A stretch of DNA of 64,000 nt from Sequoia sempervirens (Eukaryota > Streptophyta > Pinopsida > Cupressales > Cupressaceae). Position 1 is the first letter of the stretch. Every line of letters starts with the position of its first letter. The notes beneath the pieces are model-generated. The model was given only the letters and a program-made list of their open reading frames with translations, searched no databases and had not been told where the DNA came from. The stretch lies in the NCBI GenBank assembly GCA_007258455.2, contig VDFB02193867.1, forward strand, positions 565,409,710-565,473,709. Reading direction: 5' to 3'. Shown here piece by piece: positions 1 to 11,660 of this stretch. The translations under genes and the position numbers were made by a program.

Positions 1-492
1 CCTTAAACCCTCCTCTACTCTTAACCCTATACCCTCCCTCCCTCCCTTCCTCCCTCCCTCCCTAGTCTATCCCTCCTACTCCCTCTCCCTCTCTCAGATC
101 TCTCTCTCTCACTCACTCCCTCTATCTCTCTCCCCTCTACCCTTAACCCTTTCTCTCCCTCTCTCTCTATGTCCCCTCTCTCTCTATCTCTCCCCATCTC
201 TCCCTCCATCACTCCCTCCTTATCCCCCTATCTATCTCTCTATCTCTACCTCTCTCTCCCTTTCTCTTACCATATATCTCTCAATCTCTCTTTCTCTCCC
301 ATATATCTCTATCTCCCCCTACTTATTTCTCCCTTTCTCTATCTTCCCCTATTTATCTCTCCCTCTCACCATCTCTATTTACCTATATCTAATTCTCTTT
401 GTTTGTCTCTCTCTCCATATACTGATATTTTACCTGCTAGTTTTTTCTCATCCCCATTGTTCACAACACATCATTCATTAATTGGTTATTAG
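1..492. repeat. CT-rich low-complexity tract
   Basis: Almost pure pyrimidine on the + strand: runs of ccctc, ctctct and tatctc with a few ttaaccct hexamer-like pieces at 18-33 and 139-150. The open frames on both strands are by-products of this composition (Ser/Leu/Pro on +, Arg/Glu/Gly on -), not genes. It is a degenerate microsatellite. Nothing else is seen here. Confidence 0.85.
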
Positions 493-889
493 AAAACTCT
501 AAAATGATATTTATGATTCCTATGTCAAAGTCTTGTTTGTTGATGACCTTTCTCAATCAATTGCATATTTTAATTATATGAAAAACAAGCACTACCTCAT
601 TATTGATGAGAGAAAATAATATTTGAAAAATATTATGTTTAAACTAAGCATTTTATATTTAAACTAAATATTTTCTTTTTATAAATTATAATATTTTTTT
701 TTTTTAATTTTGTTTATTTACAATTTTATATTTATTTACACAATATATTTTTAAATGTATTTAATTCAAAAGTATATAATGATATTATAATATTTATTGT
801 AATTATTTATAATTATTAATAATATATATGCTTTATATATTATTAATAACTATCATATAGATATATTTTATATTATAGAGATTAAAAAG
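493..889. other. AT-rich spacer, no feature seen
   Basis: AT-rich sequence with short A/T runs (for example 690-705) and repeated tattaat/ataatat words. No codon structure, no inverted repeat of note and no similarity to other parts of the window. Confidence 0.6.
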
Positions 890-1678
890 TATATGGGTAT
901 GTGTAGGATCATCATGGAAAAAATAGGCCCTTAAGTGGAAAAAAATCAAAAAAATCAGAGTTAGGCAACTTGACGTAAAAATTTGAATAAGTTATCTATA
1001 TTATTTTAAAAATATGTAAGGATAGAATCTGTAGCAAATAATGTAGTTTCTAAACTACTAGGTTTGTTTAAAAAAAAATCTATTTGGTGAAAATTTGAAA
1101 TTTCAATGCAGAATACTTAAATTTCAAGGAAAAAATAAGAAGTAGGTGTTTGTCTGACCACCCTAACCACAATAAAATGATAATATTTTTTTATTATATT
1201 TTAGATATAAGTAAAGGACTCATGTCCTGATGTGATACATATTTTTTGTAATTTTTTCCAAGTAAATAATTAGTTATGAATTTTTTATTACAACTTTTAA
1301 AAATATAAAAACTCATATGTCTGACCACCTTAACTTGGTCAAAACTTCATGAAATTCATTTTTTTCTTTTTTTAATCCTATAGTATGTGAAGCATGGAAT
1401 GTGACGCATGTTTTGGATTCAAAAAATGATACCATTTGAAAGCTATAGATGTTTCTCAATTAGTCTATCAATCAGAACTTTAGTCATAATTTGAATAGAA
1501 AATGAATAATAATTACTTATTAAATTCAAAGTAAAGCATAATTTATATTGGTGGAAAGCTAAGAATCTCCTTTAAAAACCCTTTTCATTTCATCAATTTT
1601 GGGTAAAAAATGTCGTCAGCCACATACCCATCATATTGCCACTTTTTGGCCCATCATGATCCTACACATACCCATATA
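890..1678. mobile_element. Non-autonomous TIR element, 0.8 kb
   Basis: The two ends are inverted copies of each other over 28 bases with one mismatch: 890-917 begins tatatgggtatgtgtagg, and 1651-1678 is its reverse complement. The interior has no coding frame, contains the phrase gtctgaccacc twice (near 1152 and 1319), and repeats part of the end (acataccca at 1622-1630). No longer target-site duplication can be called in the AT-rich flanks. The structure is that of a MITE or deletion derivative of a DNA transposon; the superfamily is not assigned. A related single end is visible near 26160-26210. Confidence 0.6.
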
Positions 1679-3644
1679 ATTAATATTATATATTATGAAA
1701 TAAAATTATTGGAAACATGGCAAAAAAATTAAAATAAAATGGATTCATGGCAAGGGGATTCGAGTGGACGTCGGTTAAGAGTCCACTCAAACCAACCTGC
1801 CAACCTATTTTTTATATTATTTTGAAATGGTTTGAGCGAACTAGGGTTTGACTAAACCCATATTCGATCGAACATATTTTTGAGGTTCGCGTGAACACTA
1901 GTTTGCCTAAACCATCCTTTTCCACCCTTCTCCCCCCCAAGTACCAAAAATATCCAAAATTTTATGCTTCAAAGCTCGATTTGAGGATGAAAATGCAGGA
2001 GACTTCACAAACCCAATTGGAATCAGGTAGTCCTCGGAACAAGCTATCCAACGAATATAATTTTAATATGGTTTGGTTTTTTTATCTATTTGTTTTTTTA
2101 GTTTTATTAAACATAGATTTTTCACTGAAAGTGAAGCTCTCTGTTCTGCACTTGTGGAAAAATAAAAGATTATAAAAAAAAATTGAAAAATATGAGTACA
2201 CTAGATATTGAAGTCCTTGATCCAAAAAAAAAAAATTGAATTTTGATACATACAAAAAAAGTTACACGTTATACAGTCTGCCTATGTCTGAATTGTAATT
2301 GGTTTGACTTCAAAACTTGATTAAGGAAAAAATATTCAATAAAAAACTATCTAACCAAGTGGAAGTAGTAGATATCGGAGTTACAAATCTAAATTTGAAA
2401 GAATTAGAATTTTATCCTTCATGGAAAAAAGTTATGCATGATACGGTGAGCATCACTTTTTAAAAATGTTATTTTCTAAAAAAACTAGTTTTCGAGGGAG
2501 ATGGAAAAAGAAGTGCAATTTGATTCCAAAATTTTTGAAAAAAATATATTTAGAATCTATAGAAAAAATGTCACAAAACTCTACTTTGCATCATCTTCAA
2601 ATTCCTCACGCATTAGCTACTATAGGTGCCTGAAAGTGAAAATTTAGTTAGAAAAAATTATTTTTGTGTCTAGTTTGGAAAAAAATTGTAAACTAGTATT
2701 GTGGGATCACCCCATGCCATGCTTCAAACCTTCACACATGCACAAGCTCAACCTACTAACCTTGCAATAAACTCTGATGCAATTGCTACAATAAATAGAC
2801 AATTAATGAACATGTAAACTCATAAGAGTTATCAAATACAAGACCATAAAGCTCCTCCCAAAAATCTACGCCTGGATTGTGCAAGTAGCATTCCACACTA
2901 TAACCTGAAGTCAAAACCAAAGTCTCCTCAATTTAGGCACCCCCAAACTAAACACTTAACTGATTGTTGGTCAAGAAAATATCTTGCAAGCATCACCTCA
3001 AAGTTGGCGCCCAAGAATGGGCCCACTTAACTAGTCCTTGTAAATATCTTCTCATGCAACTTAGGTGTTAACTCCAATATGCCAACTTGGGTGCCCAAGG
3101 TGGGTCCAAGTCAATCTCTATTAAATAAAACATATCTCCTCATCAATTCATGCAAACATGTTGCATGATTGATCATCCCAACTTAATTGAATGTAGCCAC
3201 TTACTATTTGTCATGCAACTCAAGTCATTAGTCATGCATTCCAATTCAACTGAATTCAACTAGCATTCAACTAAAACTAACAACATGCAACTAAAGATAA
3301 CTGAACCATAACTGAACTGAACTAAATTGATATTGAATTGAATTGAATTGAACTAAACTGAACTGAACTGAACTGATACTGAATTTAACTAAACTGAACT
3401 CCACTCATGTAAATATAAATTCCTAACTTCTAGGATCTTTACATGCATTACTGAAGTGTTATCTTTCCTCCAAACAGTTAACTGAACTCAAGGTGGGTTC
3501 CACCTTCCATGTGGGTGCCCCATGTGCTCCTATTTTGTAGGAGCTCTACTTGGACACCCTCACATGTTCCTATCATTTAGGAATAATTACAAATGTCAAT
3601 TTACATGTTCATTTCATTTGAATTTAATCTCTTTCTAATCCTAG
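1679..3644. other. Unassigned spacer with AACTG microsatellite
   Basis: No recognisable gene. The short open frame at 1891-2175 resembles no family I know. At about 3300-3395 there is a degenerate run of (aactg)n and (aattg)n. At 3004-3110 similar phrases recur (ttggcgcccaagaatgggcc and cttgggtgcccaaggtggg), suggesting decayed repeats, but no boundaries can be drawn. Confidence 0.5.
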
Positions 3645-4793
3645 TGTTGGGAAACACTTTCCAAGGACTTAGGAGATACATGAAATATGTTTAGCATTGC
3701 AATTAAATGACATCCTATTCCCAACAAAGGGAGGACCCATTTGCCATCAAGGGAGAATGGGTCTTCGCTCAACTTACCAGGACCAAATTTTTCCCCATGA
3801 AATAATTTTGTATTTAATTTATGATTGTCGGGAGAGATCCTCATAAGGTGTCAAAATTAAGGCCCAAAAGGTGGGTTAATAACTCCACTTAATCACAATG
3901 AATTAGGAGAACCTAGATAAATGTGAAATTTCTTTAAAACACTTTATAACACTTAAAAAAGGTATATATTATGCATATTTTATTTAGGAAGGGCCCATAA
4001 GGCTTAATTAAGTAAATAAGTCCTAGAAAATCGTGAAAGTGTGTTACAACACTTCACAACACCCTTGCAAAGGACCAATTAAAGTATGATTTAGTTAAGT
4101 AAATGTCCTAGAATATTGTGAATGTATACAAGACATTACAACACCACTCCACGACATCATTAGTCTAGTTTTAATGACATCTATCCAAGCAAGTAAGGAA
4201 AAGTAAACTTTTTATGTTACTACACCATTAGAGATAGGAATCCACCCAAACGAGGAGGGCATGTATCCTTAATGGATATTAGAATGCTCTAGCTAGAGAC
4301 TTGGACTCATTGGGACCATCTAGGCCCTGAGTCACTCTCTAAATACCACACTTCCTTACTAGAAGTGTATCGAGGACATCGTCTTTAGGATTATATTTAG
4401 AAGATGTACATTAAACTTGATACCCACCTTAGAATTTGGCCTAAGCCTCAATAAAACAAGAAGAACCATTCAAGTTCAATTTGAGTATACAAAATTTATT
4501 TACATATTCATTTATTTGTTCTTTCAAAATGGGCTCACCACTATCTATAGTTCTCATTATGAAGATAGCAAGATAGTGACTCTAAAACATAACTTTCTCA
4601 CCACCCAACCATATTAGCATCGTGAAGTCACATGGACCCTAGCCAAATCATCGAGAAAGAAGGACTACCAAATTATTTGGTTAGATTAAGTCCTTTCAAA
4701 ATTAAGTGATTATTTCTTAATTCTATCTAAGTATCAAAGTTCATGGGTATGCAGCCCTTTCTAGGGCCCTTGCTCCTAGATAGTTTCCCAACA
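3645..4793. mobile_element. Possible solo LTR, 1.15 kb
   Basis: The segment begins tgttgggaaac and ends gtttcccaaca, a perfect 11-base inverted repeat with TG...CA ends as in Copia-type LTRs. No PBS (primer-binding site) or polypurine tract adjoins either end and no second copy was found. The flanking pentamers (cctag and actac) agree at only three positions, so the insertion boundary is not proven. No coding content. Confidence 0.4.
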
Positions 4794-6212
4794 ACTACTA
4801 CCCATAAGAAACAATTTAAAGAAAACAATCTAAATCACATTCTCAAAATTCTTCCCACTCCAAATAGTTGATAAATAATGCTATTTTATGGAAAGTTTTT
4901 TTAAATCAATTATCTTACCAAATTTTTGTTTCCAAGAGGGATTACCCACCCCTTCAAATTAAACAAAGAATGATAATTATTACTCCCAATGGTTTAAAGG
5001 GATGATGCCATAGACGTCATTGTTTACATTTTATTAGGCTATGGATGTAGTAGCTCAAGCATCATGGCTTAACCTGTAAACATGATCCAAAGGCATCGCT
5101 TTTATCAAATGGTACTAGTTTTTGGTTTCATAACTCTTATTTAAGTTTTCCTATCTAAAGAGAATCCAAAAGAGTAAGAATATCTCCATTTCACCTTCTG
5201 ATCACCAAGATTCCCCTTAAGGCAAGGTGATAGCATACAGTGTAAGGAAGTTCATATCTAACTAACAATTTGACTAAACAAATTAAGAATTTCCCTTCCA
5301 CTTTCTAGTCACCAAGATCCTCATAGAGTCGAGGTGAGAGTATATGGTGTAAGGAAATCTAATTGAAAAAATAAAACTGGAAGTAAACAAGTAAACTATC
5401 AATGGCAAGCCATCCAATAGAGAATTTTAATTTATTTTAAACATTTTAAGCTATTAGTGGAAAGCCATCCAATAGAGTATTTTACATTAATTTAAACATC
5501 TTAACTATTGGCAACAATCCATCCAATAGAGAATTTTTAATTTAAATTAAACAATTATCTTCCAATTATTCAGTGGTGAGTGACATATTACTTTTTTTTA
5601 AACAAGATTCATAAAATAATTGCATCATCAACAATTCTTGCTTTAACAATTACCATTAACAAGATAACTATAAATGATAACATATTATCTATCCCTTTAA
5701 AATAAAATTACAACTTTATACATGCATAAAATAAAGAACATAAAGTACTTCCACACAATCATTTTTGGTATCACAATAATCAATTTAAGAATGCTAGCAA
5801 TTACTATTTGGTACTTTTTTTTTTTTACATTGACTATTAGAATTTAATAAAATGTTTTACTATTTGGAGGTTTAATAATGAAACTATTAAAGACATATAT
5901 ATCCATATTAATTTCATTTCCTAATCATTTATTTTCTTATAGTAAAATTAACTATTAGAAGAACAAGAAGATACTACAGGCATACTTGCATACTTTGAAG
6001 TAATAAAGTAATAACACTAAAATCTTGATTTATATCTAAGATAATCATACTACTTTAAAGTACTATTACATTATAATTCTAATTTATTTTTGAGATAAAA
6101 TCATGAATTTAAGTATTTAATTATTTCTTACTTCATATCTATAGATTATCTATATTCTAAAAGAGGAGAAATTGATTTAGAAATGAAATCTTTTTAAATG
6201 GGGTTTTCGATT
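4794..6212. repeat. Spacer with two small tandem repeats
   Basis: Two diverged copies of a block of about 66 bases lie at 5187-5254 and 5294-5359 (shared core caccaagat ... aggtga ... gtgtaaggaa). Three copies of a unit of about 54 bases lie at 5396-5560 (shared core ccatccaatagag). The rest (5560-6212) is AT-rich and featureless. No gene seen. Confidence 0.6.
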
Positions 6213-6429
6213 TGTAATGATGGAAATTGATCCCCTTCATGGAGATAGGCCAATTTCTCATTTAATATGGACCTATTTTAGTACCTTTTCATTAATTACC
6301 CCTTTAATTCATCATTTATAGGCCCCTAAGACCCATTATGTCAGATCTCGAGGCTTATTTCACTCAAAAATCCCACAAAATTACTTAAAACCCCAAAATT
6401 CCTAAAAAAACACCTCAAAAACCTTAGGT

Positions 6430-6504
6430 GGGACTCATTCACCACCTTGGGTGAATGAGCCCCCTTAGGTGGGACCCATTCGCCAAGGATGGTGAATGAG
6501 TCCC
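6430..6504. repeat. Two tandem 34-bp hairpins in LTR A
   Basis: Hairpin 1 (6430-6463) pairs gggactcattcacc with ggtgaatgagcccc. Hairpin 2 (6471-6504) pairs gggacccattcgcc with ggtgaatgagtccc. Loops are a few bases (acctt or similar). They lie about 110-180 bases upstream of the TATA-like box, hence probably in U3. Confidence 0.75.
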
Positions 6505-6611
6505 ATTTGGGGCATTTTTCAATTTTAAGCAGGAAATTCACCAATTTAATTCAAAATTTTGGTGGATGTCGGCCTTTGAGATCTAAATAATGGTCAATCA
6601 AGTGTTAATGC

Positions 6612-6621
6612 CTATAAAATA
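6612..6621 (+). promoter_or_regulatory. TATA-like box of LTR A
   Basis: ctataaaata in a GC-poor setting; the equivalent position of the second LTR (about 29956-29965) keeps cctataaaag. Conservation in both copies supports a U3 promoter, with R and U5 downstream. Transcription start not determined. Confidence 0.5.
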
Positions 6622-7298
6622 AAGTTTTCAAGTCATTTTTATCATTCCTAAGCCATTTTGAGCAAGCATTTTTCAAGATCAAATTCAAGAGTTAGGTGTT
6701 GAGAATCTTTCACAAGAGTATTTAAGTTGAAGCTTTGTAGCAACATTAAGGAATCTTTGTAGGTCTTAAAGCTCACTTTTATTCAAGATCTAGCATTTTC
6801 AAGGGTTGATCATGGATGTCTATGGTGAATCATGAAGAATTCTAGGTTGGGGAGACACAACTAGCCATCAAGCCAAGCCTAAGGACTTGTTTTCTAAGTG
6901 ATTTCATCTTCCATTGTCATTCTACTTTTAGCCTAAGGAAGGTTTACACATCATTGAGATTCACTTGAGGTGATTATAGATCTCCTAAAGTGAGTTTTTC
7001 ATCATTCAAGTTACATTCCTACATCTTGTTCTTGCATGTTAGAATAGGATTGCATCATGTTTCATATTTCTTAGTCTTAAACACACTTAAGACTAGGGTT
7101 TTCATGCACATTTCATTATTTCCATTAAGTTTTGATTACCAAACTAGGGGTTTGACTGAGGAAAACCCCCCATAAGAAAATCAAGATATATTTTATTTTG
7201 TAGGTGTTTTCAAAAGTTTGGATCCAAAACTCAGTTTGGAAGGAAAAAGTAGGTGTTGGAGTGCAAATCAAAGTTTTCAATTTCTGAAAAAATGGAGC

Positions 7299-7332
7299 AG
7301 GACTTATTTGCCACAATTCACGTATTAGTCCC
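7299..7332. repeat. Degenerate hairpin, LTR A
   Basis: caggacttatttgcc faces a right arm ending attagtccc. Same position as the well-paired hairpin at 30662-30693 in the other LTR, but with mismatches in the stem. Confidence 0.55.
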
Positions 7333-7413
7333 ACTGAAGGTGTCTTTCAGATCTGTTTGCAGATTCCAGTACCCTTTTTCCCAAAACAACTTTCTGGGTA
7401 GAAACCTTCATTT

Positions 7414-7447
7414 GGGACTAATTCACCCAAGTTGGTGAATGAGTCCC
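7414..7447. repeat. 34-bp hairpin, LTR A
   Basis: gggactaattcacc pairs with ggtgaatgagtccc, one mismatch. Counterpart in the 3' LTR is 30773-30806. Confidence 0.7.
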
Positions 7448-7825
7448 AATTAGTCAAAATTTTAGATTTTGTAGAGTTTCAAAATTGCTTCCAGTCACTC
7501 ACAAATTCCCAAGTGCACATCATTCACTTCATTACCTTTCTATTCTATTTTGTTGGAAATTTTAAGTCATTTTGTAGATCATAACACCCAATTAGGGTTT
7601 TGCATTGTGTTTTGTATTTCATTATCTTTTCCAAGTTTAAACTTGGTGGTGAACCCCTTAATAGATCATCTTCAGCCCCTAGGACAACCCTTAGCAAGAT
7701 CTCTTTCTCCATTGAAAAGAGATCTCAAGGGTTGCCCTTGAATGAAATTGGAAAGGTGTGTGTGGGTAGGTTCTATGTCCTAAACCATATGTTAGCATCT
7801 CCCTAACCACTTTTTCACCATTTCA

Positions 7826-8416
7826 TTTTGGTGAACCTACATATAGAGCATCATAATTTTCGTTACGAGTGCATTTACATCTTAGATTTAGCTTGCATTA
7901 CCATTTTTCTTAGGTTTTACATTGATTAATTTGCATTCTAGGGTTTTAAATTTTGCATTAGTGAAAAGCTCATTTAGCTTGCTTTTTTCCATTTAATTTC
8001 ATTAAAAACTATCTAAAATCTACATTTACATCTTAGATCTAGGATATACAACATAGAACACATAAAAATCAACCAAAACAATTAGAAAATTTTGAAAAAA
8101 AACCCTACTGGGACTCATTCGCCACCTTGGGCGAATTAGTCCCAATGCAAATTCAAAACTAATTTTTACATGTTTAAATCTCCTATTTTTAAGGCTTTTG
8201 TTTACTGTCATTACTTTTATGTTTCATTTTACTTGTTTTTGTTACATTCAAATAGTTATAAATAGCATACCTTACATTCATTACAATTGTGGATAGAATT
8301 AGATTTTTTCATTTTTCATTCTCAGCATTTAGAATAGACTACATTAGACATAGATCAAAAAACAAAAACCAAAAACAAGACCCAAGACCTAGGCCACTTG
8401 GAGAAGGTATAGTTAT
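7826..8416 (+). other. Element A leader (untranslated)
   Basis: AT-rich stretch between the 5' LTR and the first open frame. It holds one more hairpin of the LTR family (8110-8143), outside the LTR proper. No coding sequence. Confidence 0.6.
8110..8143. repeat. 34-bp hairpin in element A leader
   Basis: gggactcattcgcc pairs with ggcgaattagtccc, one mismatch. The G-C pair where other members have A-T or G-U is part of the covariation pattern described in the findings. Confidence 0.7.
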
Positions 8417-8976
8417 TTGACTATGTCAAATCTCTCTTTCCAAGTTAACCTAACCCTCAATCCTTTTAGCAGTGATGACTTTGATATGTTAGATGAAACC
8501 GTTGAGGATTTCATCTCACAAGGTTCATCCACTAAGGCTTATCATGACAAACCAAAAACAAAAGATGTTAATGTGATCCAACCTCAACTCATCCTTTACC
8601 CACCTTCACACAAACCTCAACCTAAAAACAAACCCGAATTTATCCTTTACCCACCTAAGCATAATGTTTTGCAGCAAACGAGTTATAATACCATTACACA
8701 TACATATAACACTAGGAATAACCCACAATCAAAACAACCAACTCCAACACCTTGCCTTTGCCCAACTTTGTTTTGCCTAGTGTTCCTCACTTACCTTTGA
8801 ATAGTGGGAAGGATTATGATCTTGTTGAACAACTTAAGAATACTCCTGCAAAGATATCCCTTTGGGACCTAATTCATAATTCACCTAACTATCACACTAT
8901 GCTTCAAACAGCCTTACAACAAGTTGTAATCCACCCTAATATAAATGCAAATGAAATGGAAGCTCTAATACAATGA
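8417..8976 (+). pseudogene. Element A gag remnant / pre-protease linker
   Basis: Two overlapping frames (8417-8800 and 8752-8976) joined by a frameshift. The first begins MTMSNLSFQVNL and is rich in Pro, Lys and Gln with the phrase ILYPP twice. The second contains DYDLVEQLKNTPAKISLWDL, the segment that in Tat and Athila polyproteins lies between gag and protease. No capsid (Retrotrans_gag) domain and no zinc knuckle are found in these 560 bases, whereas element C keeps a capsid domain. The capsid coding region therefore seems to have been lost from A before or after insertion. The start at 8417 is simply the first ATG of the frame. Confidence 0.6.
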
Positions 8977-9636
8977 ATGAATATAGTTCATGTAGACATT
9001 ACCTTTCACCACCATGAGCTCCCTCCTTTAGAAATGAGAAAGAGACATGATGCCTTCATGATAATAGCCAAATTCAATAGAATAGGGATAAAAAGGAGCC
9101 TTGTTGATAATGGCTCTTCCCTTAATGTGTGTAGTGTAAACCTCTTAGATAGGTTGTGTGTTCATAAATCAAAAATTTAACCTGATTCCTTATCAATTTG
9201 AGGATTTGACAATGTGGGAAAGCAACCACTCAGTGTGATTACTTTACCTATTATAGTTAGAAAGGCCACCTTACAAACTCTCATTCATGTCATGCCTCAT
9301 GACCTTTCATACAATCTTCTTTTGGGAATACCTTGGATTCATGAGATGCATGTAGTTCCTTCGACTCTCCATCGTATCATGAAATATTTATATAACAACA
9401 AGGTATACCAAGTTGAAATAGGCCTCAAGCCTGAAAGTTGCTTACAAGTTGAAAAAGGAACAAGTCCTCTAAACACATTAATTCTGACATCAAAAGTAGA
9501 ACCTATGAAAAAGGAGGAACAAGAGAAAGAACTAGTGTCAAAATTATTAGATGATGATTGGGGATCCTTGGAATTCATGCCTTCATTCATGGGAGAATAT
9601 ATAATCACAAGAAAGGAGGATGACAAGAAAAAATAA
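8977..9636 (+). pseudogene. Element A aspartic protease (broken)
   Basis: Retroviral-type aspartic protease that would cut the polyprotein. The N-terminal part (8977-9180) has ITFHHHELPP followed by the active-site region SLVDNGSSLNVC, where plant Tat elements have D-N/T/G-G-S/A-S. After a stop at 9178-9180 the frame resumes at 9214-9636 with the C-terminal hydrophobic motif YNLLLGIPWIHEM and PSTLHRIMKY. A Lys/Glu-rich tail follows. The stops make it inactive. Assignment to family is firm; the residues between the two pieces are disturbed. Confidence 0.75.
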
Positions 9637-9639
9637 CTA

Positions 9640-9939
9640 ATGGTTATGTTGACACAAAATTTAGAAGAAACCTCACAACCATCTACCTCATCCACTCTTG
9701 AAGAAGACACAAGCTATACAACAAACTTTGATGAGATGGATTATCAACAACCACCAAACCCGAAAGAAATGGAAAGACTTTATGGGAGAGGCTATGAGCT
9801 TGTGAAGCAGTTGGGTTATAATGGAAAAGGATGTGGAAAGAAAGAACAAGGCATTCATGTCCCTATGGAACCTAACATGCAAGAAACAAAAAATGGTTTG
9901 GGATATTGTCCTTCTAAAATAACACAAGAAAGCAAATGA
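9640..9939 (+). pseudogene. Element A G-patch segment between PR and RT
   Basis: Contains GYELVKQLGYNGKGCGKKEQ followed by GI, close to the G-patch pattern of spaced glycines (GxxLVxxxGYxxGxGLGKxxxGI) seen in RNA-binding proteins and in the protease-RT linker of many plant Tat-type polyproteins. The segment ends at a TGA (9937-9939), and the RT part begins after a further 50 bases. Upstream is an acidic stretch with an FDEMDYQQPPNP phrase. The role in retroelements is thought to be nucleic-acid binding; that is family knowledge, not shown here. Confidence 0.65.
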
Positions 9940-9990
9940 CCTTCATTAAACATCAACACCATCACATGCAAACCAAAAATCAATCTCACC

Positions 9991-11660
9991 TTGAAACATC
10001 CTAAATTGCTTGATATAGATTCTAAACCATCATGGGAATACGTTGAAGATGATGAAGCCTTAAAACAAATGCTAGGAGTCTATGATAAACCATCTACTCG
10101 TGAAAAGAGAAAGGTTACATGTGTTATGATAAGCACCAAACAAAAAAATGCAGATGAGAGAAGTAATGAGACAAATATGTGTAACAAAGAATATAATCAT
10201 GAATTTCCAAAACCAAGTGCACTCCCTTTAGGAGATATAGTGGATGTAACGATGCACATCAATGATAATGAGAAAGTGATCAAGATAGGGAAGTTCCTTG
10301 ATGAGGAAGAACAAGAGGATACTACAACCTTGCTTCATGACTTCCTCAAACTATTCACTTGGACTTATTTAGATATGCCTAGCATTGATCCTAAAATTGT
10401 AACACACAACATAGTCCTCATTGAAAATGCTAAGCCTGTCAGACAAAAGATACAAAAAATGAATCCTTATATAGCCTTGCTAGTTAAGGGAGAAATTGAA
10501 AAACTTTTGGAAGCTAGTTTCATAAAACCTATAGATTATTCTCCTTGGATCTCAAACATTGTTACAATCACAAAACTCGACAATTGTATTAGGATGTGTA
10601 TGGATTTTCGTGATCTGAATAAAGCATCTTTAAAAGATGACTTTCCCCTTCCTAATATTGACATGATAGTAGACTCGACTGCAGGACATGCTTTGTTGTC
10701 ATTCATGGATGGATTTTTTGGATACAATCAAATCTTTATCAACCCTCAATATTAGTACAAAACAACATTTACAACTATTTGGGGAACGTTTTTTTGGGTA
10801 ATGACGCCCTTTAAATTGAAGAATGTGGGCGCAACATATCAACAAGCAATGACATTGATATTTCATGATTGCATACATAAAATCTTAGAAGACTATGTTG
10901 ATGATATTCTATCCAAATCCTTAACAAGACAAGACAATGTGAAGGTCCTCTAGAAAATCTTTGAGATAATGCAAAAATACATGAGATTGTATCCAAAAAA
11001 ATGTGTCTTTGGTGTAGATAGTGGAAAAATCCTAGGGTTTATTGTATCTCATAGAGGCATTGATGTAGAAATGAAGAAAAAAGATGTTATTGTTAATATG
11101 CCACCGCCTAGAAACATATCTCAATTGTGAACGTTACAAGGAAGAATTCAGGTCACTCGTCATTTTGTTGCATCCTTAGTCGATCGAACACTACCGTTTA
11201 CAAATATCCTCAAGAAGGATGTCCACTTTAATTAGAATGAGGATTGTAAATAGGGTTTTGAGAGTTTGAAGGACTACCTTACAACTCCACCTGTTTTACA
11301 ACCCACCATGCAAAACAAACCATTCATCCTTTACATAGAAACCTTAGCCCATGTTGTTGCAACATTGCTGGCTCAACAAGATGAAAATGGTATGGAACAT
11401 TATGTCTACTACATCAGCTAAACTTTAATAGATTATGAGAAGCAATACACAAAAATAGAGAAATAGTGTTTATCTCTTGTATTTGTTACCAGTAAGTTGA
11501 AATTACTTATTGAATGTGGAAATATAGGTGATAATGAAATTTGAACCTCTCAAACATCTTTTCAATAAAAAAAATTTATCAGGATGCTTAGCTAAATGGG
11601 TTATGTTGTTGGCTGAGTTTGACCTTAAGTTTGTTTCAAAAAAATAAATCAAAGGTCAAG
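9991..11660 (+). pseudogene. Element A reverse transcriptase and RNase H (broken)
   Basis: The open part (9991-10755) gives the RT N-terminus: LDxxMPSIDPKIVTHNI-like region, KPVRQKIQKMNP, FIKPIDYSPWISNIV, MDFRDLNKASLKDDFPLP and LLSFMDGFFGYNQIF, with the first catalytic Asp in FMDGF. A TAG at 10753-10755 interrupts it. The second catalytic box YVDD is at 10894-10905, followed by PKKCVFGV and the connection to RNase H (FILYIETLAHVVATLLAQQD, which has lost the usual first Asp). Several more stops (for example near 10951, 11128 and 11419) show decay. Family assignment to Ty3/Gypsy Tat is strong. Confidence 0.85.

Larger units (their letters stand above)
6213..7825 (+). repeat. Element A 5' LTR
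   Basis: Matches 29558-31184 over its full length with roughly 10% difference by eye and small indels. Ends are TG...CA. A TATA-like box lies at 6612-6621. It contains four members of a 34-bp hairpin family. The sequence after its end (ttttggtgaacc) is not a clear tRNA-Met primer site, so the primer tRNA is not assigned. Confidence 0.85.

Noticed and set aside
1..492. Open frames in both strands and ttaaccct words, as a gene or telomere-like repeat
   Set aside because: Composition of a pyrimidine tract explains the frames. The telomere-like words are single and not tandem.
3645..4793. This segment as a certain LTR insertion
   Set aside because: Inverted ends are perfect, but flanking pentamers match at only three of five positions, so it is listed only as possible.
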